DNA of 64,000 nucleotides from Chloroflexota bacterium (GTDB taxonomy: Bacteria > Chloroflexota > Anaerolineae > J036 > Brachytrichaceae), in the NCBI GenBank assembly GCA_025354985.1, contig JANXLU010000087.1, forward strand, positions 1-64,000. The letters are read 5' to 3'. The notes under the pieces were generated by a model that saw only the letters and a program-made list of their open reading frames with translations, made no database searches and was not told where the DNA came from. The position numbers and the translations under genes were made by a program. Of the stretch, positions 17,395 to 25,373 are shown one piece after another (within the stretch, counting starts at the first letter, position 1; every line of letters starts with the position of its first letter).

Positions 17395-18077
17395 TACTTG
17401 ATTTCGGTCCAGCCAAAACCTTCGGGTGTCCCTGGGTTTAACAACTTGACGGAATCGGTTGTTTGTGACCGCGATACCGCCTTTAGCGACGAACTCAACC
17501 ACTGAAACAACTCACGAAACTTCGTACCCTTGAGCATTGAGGGTGGGCGTTTGGAAATCTGCCGCAGAATTTCGACATTTGCACCTTCGACCGCAACTGC
17601 AAAGAAGCTAAAATTTCGTCCTTCTCCGGCCTGAACCCGCTGTGCCGCCTTCTGCCAGGAATCCGTGGGGCCACCATCGGTTATCAAAAATATCCAGGGA
17701 CGGTAATAACCAATCCCAGCTTGTTTGTAATGCGCCTTCCTGCCTTCCAAAAGGTCAAGCGCCGTATCTATCGCCGCACCCATCGGTGTATCGTTTTGCG
17801 GCGTTAGAACCGGCGCTCGAAAATCTTCTGCCGTCTGAAAGTTCCGTTCAACCTTTACCGGACCAAAGGTAACAATTGCGATCTCAGCGCGCTTGCGTGC
17901 CAGAGTGTCGGCGGCCAACTCGTCCTGAAATGCCAGCAGCCCGGCATTTAGCTCGTCGATCGGCTTGCCAGCCATGGAACGACTAACGTCCAGCACCAAC
18001 ACACACGGACAACGCGGTTCAGGGTTATCCGCAAATTCTGACGAATCAAACGGTAGAACGTCAATAACGTGAGCCAT
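17394..18077 (-). CDS. TerY-like von Willebrand factor A domain protein
   Basis: The protein is a single vWA domain with an intact metal-ion-dependent adhesion site: DVSRSMAGKPIDELN (DxSxS), a Thr in the NDTPMGAAI segment, and ITDGGPTD. The motif set and size (227 residues) match TerY of tellurite-resistance-associated phosphorylation triads, where vWA, PP2C and kinase genes sit together. It is first in the three-gene operon. I start at MAHVIDVLPFD (18077); the track adds 22 residues. TAGTAT lies 7 nt before this ATG. The physiological signal is unknown; no terB/C/D genes lie in the window. Confidence 0.85.
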   Translation of the reverse strand: MAHVIDVLPFDSSEFADNPEPRCPCVLVLDVSRSMAGKPIDELNAGLLAFQDELAADTLARKRAEIAIVTFGPVKVERNFQTAEDFRAPVLTPQNDTPMGAAIDTALDLLEGRKAHYKQAGIGYYRPWIFLITDGGPTDSWQKAAQRVQAGEGRNFSFFAVAVEGANVEILRQISKRPPSMLKGTKFRELFQWLSSSLKAVSRSQTTDSVKLLNPGTPEGFGWTEIK

Positions 18078-18235
18078 CACAAAAATACTACACGATGGGA
18101 TTAGAAATATGTTTGAGCAGTTCGCAGTCGCGAGGGCTATCACCGACTGGTATCTCTGTAAAGTCGACAGAGAGCACTACAAAGGATTTCATCCCAGCAA
18201 TGTTTCTTAAGAATTTTAAGGTTTACCATTGATCC

Positions 18236-19243
18236 ATGGCAAATATTGCAAACCGGCAATGGCGACTCATATCACGCCCGCAGGGTTCGTTAACCGAAGC
18301 AAATTTTGAGTTCAGCACACATCCGGTTGATGAATTGCACACAGGTGAAGTGTTGGTCAAAAACGACCTGATTTCGCTCGATCCAAGTTCTCGTATCTGG
18401 ACAAATGCACAGGAAAGCTACATGCCGCCGGTCGCCATTGGCGATGTCATGCGCAGCATTAACGTGGGCACGGTCGTCAAGAGTCTCAATCCAAAATTTG
18501 ACCAGGGTGCGCTGGTCACCGGGCTGACAGGGTGGCAGGATTATGCGGTCATGAACGGAGACAATTTAAGCAAGCTACCACCAACGCCTTCGTTTGAGAA
18601 GGAGGTTTATCTGACCGTTCTTAGTCATATTGGACTAACTGCATATTTCGGGCTTTTGGATGTGGGAGGCGCCAAATCCGGTGAAACGCTGGTTGTTAGC
18701 GCGGCAGCTGGTGCGGTCGGGTCACTGGTCGGGCAAATAGGCAGGCTGCGTGGCATGCGTGTTGTTGGAATTGCTGGAAGTGACGAGAAATGCGCGTGGA
18801 TTACGCAGTCACTCGGATTTGACACCGCGATAAACTACAAAACGCAAAATCTGATGCAAGAGTTGCGCAAGGCTTGCCCGAGAGGCATTGACGTTGACTT
18901 CGAGAATGTCGGTGGCGACATCCTGAATTGCGCTCTTGCGCTTATCAACCAAAAGGCGCGGATTGTGCTGTGCGGCTATATAAGCGGGTATAACCTCAAC
19001 AAACCCGAGCATGGACCCGCCAACATTGCAAACATGGTCGGTAAGCGCGCGCGAATGGAAGGATTTATCGTAACCGATTACCTGCCTCGCGCCTCACAAG
19101 GTTATGCCGCTCTTGGAAAATGGCTGGCCGAAGGTTCACTCAAGTATGCTGTGGACTGGGTGGACGGTCTGGAAAAGGCGCCTGTCGCACTCAATCGACT
19201 GTTTAACGGTGCGAACATCGGCAAGTTGATCGTGCGCGTATAA
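18236..19243 (+). CDS. NADP-dependent medium-chain oxidoreductase (YncB/CurA, leukotriene B4 dehydrogenase-like)
   Basis: The 335-residue enzyme has the MDR two-domain fold without zinc ligands. It has SLDPSSRIWTN near the N-terminus, the nucleotide-binding VSAAAGAVGSLVGQIGRL and the family marker DVDFENVGGDILN. Family members reduce alpha,beta-unsaturated ketones and aldehydes with NADPH. The substrate is not predictable. A TACCAT box ends 6 nt before the ATG and it is transcribed away from the TerY triad. The 158-nt gap to the vWA gene holds both starts and nothing else I can recognise. Confidence 0.88.
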   Translation: MANIANRQWRLISRPQGSLTEANFEFSTHPVDELHTGEVLVKNDLISLDPSSRIWTNAQESYMPPVAIGDVMRSINVGTVVKSLNPKFDQGALVTGLTGWQDYAVMNGDNLSKLPPTPSFEKEVYLTVLSHIGLTAYFGLLDVGGAKSGETLVVSAAAGAVGSLVGQIGRLRGMRVVGIAGSDEKCAWITQSLGFDTAINYKTQNLMQELRKACPRGIDVDFENVGGDILNCALALINQKARIVLCGYISGYNLNKPEHGPANIANMVGKRARMEGFIVTDYLPRASQGYAALGKWLAEGSLKYAVDWVDGLEKAPVALNRLFNGANIGKLIVRV

Positions 19244-19255
19244 TTCAATTATTGG

Positions 19256-19327
19256 TGGCCTGTCGCCAAGTGGTAAGGCAGCGGACTTTGGATCCGCTAT
19301 TCGTTGGTTCGAATCCAGCCAGGCCAG
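19256..19327 (+). tRNA. tRNA-Gln (anticodon TTG)
   Basis: All arms pair: acceptor TGGCCTG/CAGGCCA (7 bp), D stem GCC/GGC, anticodon stem GCGGA/TCCGC with loop CTTTGGA, and T stem GTTGG/CCAGC with loop TTCGAAT. The anticodon TTG decodes CAA. The discriminator base is G, and CCA is not encoded. It begins 12 nt after the oxidoreductase stop codon. Confidence 0.95.
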
Positions 19328-19333
19328 TAGTAG

Positions 19334-19374
19334 ATACGGCAGGCACGTAGGGTCACGTGCCTGCCGTATTTTTT
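19334..19374 (+). terminator. Intrinsic terminator after tRNA-Gln
   Basis: A perfect 15-bp stem (ATACGGCAGGCACGT and its complement) encloses a 6-nt loop and is followed by five T residues. It starts 7 nt after the tRNA and ends 12 nt before the UDP-sugar dehydrogenase start, isolating the two. Confidence 0.93.
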
Positions 19375-19385
19375 CGACCACGCTC

Positions 19386-20648
19386 ATGAAAATCTCGATC
19401 ATCGGTCTCGGCTACGTCGGTCTGCCATTGGCTATCGCGTTTGCCAACAAACACGCAAATGTCACGGGTTTTGACATTAACGAGTCGCGAATTCAGGCAC
19501 TTAAGGGTGGTCGGGACGGCACGCAGGAGGTGGATGCCGACACACTGCGGACGAGCACATTAACCTTGACCTCGGATCCGGAGCAACTAATCGGCACCGA
19601 TGTGTTTATAGTTGCTGTTCCCACGCCAATCGATCGGGACAATCGGCCCGACCTGACCCCTATCGTCAAGTCATCCGAAACAGTGGGCCGGTATTTGAAA
19701 CGCGGAGCCATCGTTGTTTATGAAAGCACGGTTTATCCAGGGGTCACGGAAGAGATTTGTGGCCCGATACTGACCCGCGTGAGCGGTCTTGCCCGCGGCG
19801 AGTTCAAGCTGGCTTATTCGCCCGAACGGATTAATCCTGGTGACAAAGTCCACACGTTGGCCACGATCACGAAGGTTGTAAGTGGAGAGGATGAGCTCAC
19901 GTTACGCGCCGTGGCAAACTTGTACGCCACCATCATCGTCGCGGGGGTCCATTGCGCACCAAGCATCAAAGTTGCCGAAGCCGCAAAAGTGATTGAAAAC
20001 ACACAGCGTGACCTCAACATTGCGCTGATGAATGAACTCGCCCTGATCTTCGATCGAATGGGAATCCGTACGAGCGATGTGTTGGCGGCCTCCCGCACCA
20101 AGTGGAATTTTCTGCCGTATGAACCCGGCCTCGTTGGAGGTCACTGCATTAGCGTCGACCCCTATTACCTCACCACAAAGGCAGAGGAACTTGGCTACTA
20201 TCCGCAAGTCATCCTTGCGGGTCGCCGGATAAATAGTGGCATGGGCGCCTTCATCGCCCAAAAACTGGTCAAGCTATTGATTGGCGCGGGAAAGCAGGTT
20301 AAGGGCGCACGTGTGGCCATATTGGGGATGGCATTCAAGGAGGACGTGCCCGATGTGCGAAATAGCCGGACTACCGATATTTATCACGAGTTGCAACAAT
20401 TTGGGATCGAATCAATGGTGCACGATCCCCTTGCAGATGCTCACGCGTGCGAGCAGGAGTATGGCATTCGGCTGGCCAACTGGGAGGACATTTTGGATCT
20501 GGACGGCATGGTTTATGCGGTGCGGCACGCGCACTATAGAACTTCGAACTTGTGTGATCGCATGAGCAAAGACGGCGTGGTAATCGACGTTAAGAGTGCC
20601 ATGGACCCGGCCATGATCCCTACGGGAATAACGCACTGGAGCCTTTAG
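19386..20648 (+). CDS. UDP-N-acetylhexosamine/UDP-sugar 6-dehydrogenase (WecC/TviB type)
   Basis: The 420-residue enzyme carries the NAD-binding start MKISIIGLGYVGLPLAIAF. It also has VAVPTPIDRDNRPDL, the ESTVYPGVTEE and YSPERINPGD motifs, and the catalytic cysteine in GGHCISVDPYYL. NVTGFDIN and the SPERINPGD wording favour the UDP-N-acetyl-mannosamine/galactosamine branch (WecC, TviB, WbpO) over UDP-glucose dehydrogenase. It makes a UDP-uronic acid for surface polysaccharide. The exporter pair and glycosyltransferase downstream on the same strand suggest one glycoconjugate cluster. Confidence 0.85.
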   Translation: MKISIIGLGYVGLPLAIAFANKHANVTGFDINESRIQALKGGRDGTQEVDADTLRTSTLTLTSDPEQLIGTDVFIVAVPTPIDRDNRPDLTPIVKSSETVGRYLKRGAIVVYESTVYPGVTEEICGPILTRVSGLARGEFKLAYSPERINPGDKVHTLATITKVVSGEDELTLRAVANLYATIIVAGVHCAPSIKVAEAAKVIENTQRDLNIALMNELALIFDRMGIRTSDVLAASRTKWNFLPYEPGLVGGHCISVDPYYLTTKAEELGYYPQVILAGRRINSGMGAFIAQKLVKLLIGAGKQVKGARVAILGMAFKEDVPDVRNSRTTDIYHELQQFGIESMVHDPLADAHACEQEYGIRLANWEDILDLDGMVYAVRHAHYRTSNLCDRMSKDGVVIDVKSAMDPAMIPTGITHWSL

Positions 20649-20667
20649 CTTCCCAAGTTACTAAGCC

Positions 20668-22410
20668 GTGACCAATACTGGAGCCAGCGGGCTAATCGTC
20701 CGATACCTGAAGCCTCGCCTCGTACCAATTGTTCTGCTTGCATTTCTGGTGCTCGTGGATGCCGCGGCGCAGCTCACATTACCCGGCCTGCTCACGCTAT
20801 TTGTCGACAATGCAACCACCAAGACGGCCACGGGTTTGCTGGCAAGTATTGCGATCTGGTATTTGGGTCTCTCGGTGGCACGTCAGTTTGCAACTTCCAT
20901 CCAAGCATACGTTGCTGCCGACGTTGGGATGCGCGCCACCAACAAGTTGCGGGCCGACCTCCTCAAACATGCTATGGGGTTGGACATCGCATGGCACAAC
21001 GCCACAACGCCGGGTGCGCTCATAGAACGTATCGATGGTGACACTTCGCGCCTTAATACGCTCCTTTCGACACTGCTACCGCAATTGATTGTCAACGTGC
21101 TGATTATGGCCGGTGCAACGATTGCGTTCTACGTCATAGACTGGCGGGCGGGCGTGCTGGTAACGATTGTATTACCGCTGGCACTCCTATTTCTACAGCG
21201 TTTACAAACGCCAATCACAACTGCCTACGCACGTGAGCGGGAATTTGCCTCGCGCCTTTTCGGCTTTATTGAAGAGCGCCTTGCCGGGACGGAAGACATA
21301 CGGGCAAATGGCGCTGTCAATCATGTTATGAAGCGCTTTTTTTCAGCATCAGGGGCATGGGCTGGTCCAGCTATGAAAGCAAATATTCTTGGGAGTCTGA
21401 GCTGGACTGTACCCAGCGCAATAAACGCGCTAATCAGCGTCCTTGTTGTGGCGCTGGGCGTGTGGCTCGTTTCCATAGGTTCTTTGACGTTGGGGGCGGT
21501 GCTTGCATTACTGCGCTATACCGAGGTCCTTTCGCGGCCATGGTTTGCCTTGGGGCGTCAAATCCAGGAGTTGTTGGAGGCGGCATCGTCATTGACCCGA
21601 ATCAATCAGCTCACTGCCTTGCGCCCAACCATACACGATCTTGGTGCGAAAGCCTTGCCACACAGCGCGCTTTCGATAACTTTTGATCACGTTGGGTTCG
21701 CCTATCCGGATGGCAAGGAGGACGTGTTAAGCGAACTCAGCTTTGAGGTGCAACCAGGGCGAATTCTTGGTCTGCTTGGCAGGACAGGCAGCGGCAAAAC
21801 CACGCTAACCAGACTGATAACGCGCCTGCATGAACACGGCGCCGGTAATATCCTTCTGTCAGGCACGCGGGTGAATGACCTGCCACTTAGGCATCTCCGG
21901 GAGCGGGTAACACTCGTAACCCAGGATGTGCAACTCTTTTCTGCCACCGTGCGGGAAAACGTCGCGCTGTTTGATCCAGCCATTTCTGACGACGTCATTT
22001 GGCTGGCATTGGAACGAGTCGGTATGCGTGTCTGGGCGGAGGCGGATCCATTGCGCTTGGACCGGGTATTGACTGGCATTGGAAATGGAATGTCCGCCGG
22101 CCAGGCACAACTACTTGCATTTGCTCGTGCGTTTACTCATGATCCCGGCCTGGTAATTTTGGACGAGGCCTCATCCAGACTGGACCCCGCAACCGAGCAA
22201 CAACTCGAATACGCGATCGATCGGTTGCTTCATCGCCGCACAGCAATTATCATTGCCCACCGCTTGCGCACGGTTGAGCGGGCGCATGACATTTTGGTAT
22301 TGGAAGACGGCAAAATTGTGGAGTTTGGTGATCGAATGACACTCGCTGGCACACCGGGTACACGATACCATGCCCTGCTCAACTCTGGCGCGGAGGATTT
22401 ACTTGCGTGA
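20668..22410 (+). CDS. ABC exporter half-transporter, catalytic subunit of a heterodimer
   Basis: The protein has a type IV exporter membrane domain with six helices in the first 310 residues. Its nucleotide-binding domain has Walker A GLLGRTGSGKTTL, Q-loop LVTQDVQLFSATV, Walker B LVILDEASSRLDP with the catalytic Glu, and H-loop IIIAHRL. Its signature is MSAGQ, not LSGGQ. The partner gene overlaps its 3' end and has the complementary defects, so the two form an asymmetric heterodimer. The start is GTG. The cargo may be a lipid, glycolipid or peptide; the surrounding glycan genes make a glycolipid plausible. Confidence 0.88.
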   Translation: MTNTGASGLIVRYLKPRLVPIVLLAFLVLVDAAAQLTLPGLLTLFVDNATTKTATGLLASIAIWYLGLSVARQFATSIQAYVAADVGMRATNKLRADLLKHAMGLDIAWHNATTPGALIERIDGDTSRLNTLLSTLLPQLIVNVLIMAGATIAFYVIDWRAGVLVTIVLPLALLFLQRLQTPITTAYAREREFASRLFGFIEERLAGTEDIRANGAVNHVMKRFFSASGAWAGPAMKANILGSLSWTVPSAINALISVLVVALGVWLVSIGSLTLGAVLALLRYTEVLSRPWFALGRQIQELLEAASSLTRINQLTALRPTIHDLGAKALPHSALSITFDHVGFAYPDGKEDVLSELSFEVQPGRILGLLGRTGSGKTTLTRLITRLHEHGAGNILLSGTRVNDLPLRHLRERVTLVTQDVQLFSATVRENVALFDPAISDDVIWLALERVGMRVWAEADPLRLDRVLTGIGNGMSAGQAQLLAFARAFTHDPGLVILDEASSRLDPATEQQLEYAIDRLLHRRTAIIIAHRLRTVERAHDILVLEDGKIVEFGDRMTLAGTPGTRYHALLNSGAEDLLA

Positions 22411-24154
22411 TAGAAAGTTTCCCGCCCACGCCATTCTGGGCCGATTGATCGCCTATCGACCCGTCGACTACGCAATCATGATCGGCCAAACCATCATTTT
22501 CTATCTGGTGGAATTAGTGCCAGGGCTTGCCATGAAGAGCATCTTCGACACCTTGCCCGGACTCACATTTGTGCCACCTGCCGTATGGGCCATCCTTGGT
22601 GTCTTTCTCGCCACAGCACTTTTACGATGGTTGACGATTCCTCTCTGGTTCTGGGCACAGTCTCGGCTGAATGTCAACGTTGGAACGCTACTTCGGCGTA
22701 ATATGCTGGCACACATACTTGCCCAGCCTGGTGCACGCGCACTGCCATCCTCCGCTGGTGAAGCGATCAGCCGCTTCCGTGACGACGTGACCGACAGCCT
22801 TTTCTTTTTGGGTTTGCTGCCTGATCTTCCAACGCAAGTGCTCACCCTTGCAACCATGGTGTTCGTTCTGGCGCGTGTGAATCCAATACTGACGCTGGTC
22901 GCGATGATTCCAATTCTTATCAGTGTTAGCGCCGCCCAGCTCTCCGGTCGGCTCATTGAATATAACAAAAAACTGATGCAAGAGAGCATTGGTATGGTGA
23001 CCGGATCTCTTGGAGAAATTTTTGGGGCTGTACAAGCCATTAAACTCGGCTCCGCAGAATCCAACGTGGCGACCGCGTTTGAAAAGCTTGGTGAGCGGCG
23101 CAGAAAAGCTTTTCTCCGCGTTACATTGCTGTTGCAGTTTCTCCAAAGCCTTTCCTACAACTCGTCTGCATTCGCCACAGCCGCAGTGCTGCTTGCGGCA
23201 GTCGTTGGTGACCAGCTGTCAAGTCTCAGCGCCGGAGATCTCGTGCTATTCATTACATATTTTGGCGCCATGAATTTTCTGGTTGGCTTTTTCGGTGAAT
23301 TGCTTAATCGGTATCGTCAAACAATCATCAATCTCAAGCGTATGACCGAGTTGATGATTGGCGCCGAACCAGCGTCCGTTGCCCGCCACTTTCCCATTTA
23401 TTTAAACAAAACGTCACCAGATACCGATACCCCGGGCTTCCCAACAACGCTCCAACAGATGGAGGTATCCAACATTGGTTGGGTTTTTCCGGGAACTGAG
23501 GCGGGAATCCGCAACTGTTCGTTTACCGTCAACTCCGGTCAATTAACCGTGATCACCGGTCGTATTGGCACGGGCAAAACCACCCTGCTTCGCGCGCTCC
23601 TCGGTTTGCTACCGGCAACAGGAGAGGTGCGCTGGAATGGACAGGTCATTCAGAAGCGTGATAAATTCTTTCAGCCTCCGCACAGTGCATATGTGCCACA
23701 GGTTCCAAAATTATTTAGCGACACGCTCAGGGAAAATATTCTCGTTGGTGCACCCGACGCTTTGCTTAAGTACGCCACATATGCCGCGGTGCTCGACCGC
23801 GACATCACAGGGTTGGATAAGGGACTGGAAACGGAAGTGGGGGTGCGCGGCACCAAGGTTAGCGGCGGTCAACTACAACGAACCGCAGCCGCGCGCGCGT
23901 TTGTGCGACAGGTCGAATTGGTCGTTGTCGACGACGTGTCCAGTGCACTTGATTTGGAAACTGAAACCGAGCTTTGGAAAAGGGTATTTGAGCAAACCGA
24001 ACGTCGTACCATCCTGGCTGTGTCGCATCGGGCTCCCGCACTGGAGCGGGCAGCGCATATCGTTGTGATGAAAGATGGGACGATCCTGGACCAGGGTACG
24101 CTGTCTAACCTATTGCAGCGCTGCGCTGAAATGCGCGAAATTTATCAGCCTTAA
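22403..24154 (+). CDS. ABC exporter half-transporter, degenerate-site subunit of the heterodimer
   Basis: This is the second exporter half, with Walker A GRIGTGKTTLLRALLG, signature VSGGQLQRTAAARAF and H-loop LAVSHRAP. Walker B ends LVVVDDVSSALD, where Asp replaces the catalytic Glu, so its own ATP site should be impaired. The track start at 22370 lies inside the upstream gene. I choose the TTG at 22403, which has GGAGG 6 nt ahead, overlaps the upstream stop by 8 nt and gives 583 residues. Coupled translation fits an obligate heterodimer. Confidence 0.88.
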   Translation: MRDRKFPAHAILGRLIAYRPVDYAIMIGQTIIFYLVELVPGLAMKSIFDTLPGLTFVPPAVWAILGVFLATALLRWLTIPLWFWAQSRLNVNVGTLLRRNMLAHILAQPGARALPSSAGEAISRFRDDVTDSLFFLGLLPDLPTQVLTLATMVFVLARVNPILTLVAMIPILISVSAAQLSGRLIEYNKKLMQESIGMVTGSLGEIFGAVQAIKLGSAESNVATAFEKLGERRRKAFLRVTLLLQFLQSLSYNSSAFATAAVLLAAVVGDQLSSLSAGDLVLFITYFGAMNFLVGFFGELLNRYRQTIINLKRMTELMIGAEPASVARHFPIYLNKTSPDTDTPGFPTTLQQMEVSNIGWVFPGTEAGIRNCSFTVNSGQLTVITGRIGTGKTTLLRALLGLLPATGEVRWNGQVIQKRDKFFQPPHSAYVPQVPKLFSDTLRENILVGAPDALLKYATYAAVLDRDITGLDKGLETEVGVRGTKVSGGQLQRTAAARAFVRQVELVVVDDVSSALDLETETELWKRVFEQTERRTILAVSHRAPALERAAHIVVMKDGTILDQGTLSNLLQRCAEMREIYQP

Positions 24155-24184
24155 TTCTGGTCACATTTAATTGCTTGGTAGCAT

Positions 24185-25327
24185 ATGTCAATGCTGCGAA
24201 CCCACAAACAGAAAGTTGCGATCCTATATGCTGATACTGGAGGTGGTCATCGCAGTGCCGCGCAAGCCATAGCACAGGGCATTCAGTTGGCATACCCTGA
24301 TCTCTACGACGTCACATTTGTCAATAATTTTCGAGACTGGCCCTTTCCCTTTTGCTATGCGGAAGACATTTACCCGCCAATGGTCAACCACGCACGGTTG
24401 GTGTATCAAGCGGCATTTCGAGCGAGCAATCACCAGTCTGTAACAACGATGGTTCGTCGGTTATACGAGCCACTATCTGAAAAGCTTGCCGCTGAAATGT
24501 TGTTACAGTTCCCTGCTGACCTTTACATCTCCGTGCACCCGCTATACAACCAAGTTCTGCCAACTGCCATTATTCAGTCAGGCTCACGGGCCAAATACGT
24601 CTCGGTTGTAACTGATTTGGTCAGCGGTCACAGCCAGTGGTTCAACGGGCACGTGCATCGCTACATCGTGCCAACGCATGTGGCTTTTGACCAGGCCGTC
24701 CAGTATGGCATCCCGGGTGATCGCATTCGAATCGCCGGCCAACCTGTTTGGCCGGATTTTCAAAAACGCTTGCGCCTTGGGGGGCAAACCCGAGAATCTC
24801 TTGGGCTGGATCCCGATATTCCCGTAGCACTGCTGGTTGGTGGTGGAGACGGTATGGGCAGGTTACAGAGCCTGGCAAAGACCATCGCAACAAGCAAATT
24901 GCGCTTGCAACTTATTGTGGTCTGTGGCAGAAATTTGCAGGCGTTGCAGGTTCTGGATTCCGTCAAACCCAAAATACCAGCTCTACGCGTGTTTGGATTT
25001 GTCAACAACATCCCAGAATTGATGGGTGCATCGGACTTCTTGATCACAAAAGCCGGTCCCGGCACGATTTGCGAGGGTTTCATCGCGGGTTTGCCGATTA
25101 TTCTTTACGATGCCATACCCGGGCAGGAAGAAGGAAACGTAACTCTTGTTGAAACGCATGGCGCTGGCTTCTATTGCAAGACAACCTCATCGGTGCTGCA
25201 CCAGCTCTCGAACTGGTTGAACGACCCTACTGCGTTGAACTCTGCCAGGAGGGCATCCGCGAGCATGGGACAACCAAATGCCGCAATTGATATCGCCATA
25301 CTGTGCGTTGAGACGATCCGGTCTTGA
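24185..25327 (+). CDS. Diacylglycerol glycosyltransferase, MGDG synthase/UgtP/MurG-like (GT28)
   Basis: The N-terminal half carries the MGDG-synthase fold signature VAILYADTGGGHRSAAQAI. The C-terminal half carries the nucleotide-sugar-binding region TKAGPGTICEGFIAGLPIILYD followed by PGQEEGN, as in GT28 enzymes. The expected reaction transfers a glucosyl or galactosyl unit from UDP-sugar to diacylglycerol at the inner membrane face. Length 380 is normal. It follows the exporter pair by 30 nt, so the lipid product could be the exporter's cargo, though this is only inference. A second ATG at 24191 is an equally good start. Confidence 0.87.
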   Translation: MSMLRTHKQKVAILYADTGGGHRSAAQAIAQGIQLAYPDLYDVTFVNNFRDWPFPFCYAEDIYPPMVNHARLVYQAAFRASNHQSVTTMVRRLYEPLSEKLAAEMLLQFPADLYISVHPLYNQVLPTAIIQSGSRAKYVSVVTDLVSGHSQWFNGHVHRYIVPTHVAFDQAVQYGIPGDRIRIAGQPVWPDFQKRLRLGGQTRESLGLDPDIPVALLVGGGDGMGRLQSLAKTIATSKLRLQLIVVCGRNLQALQVLDSVKPKIPALRVFGFVNNIPELMGASDFLITKAGPGTICEGFIAGLPIILYDAIPGQEEGNVTLVETHGAGFYCKTTSSVLHQLSNWLNDPTALNSARRASASMGQPNAAIDIAILCVETIRS

Positions 25328-25373
25328 CCCGACCATCGCGGGGCTCCCAATCAGTCCGGCAGTCGGTCGGTAA

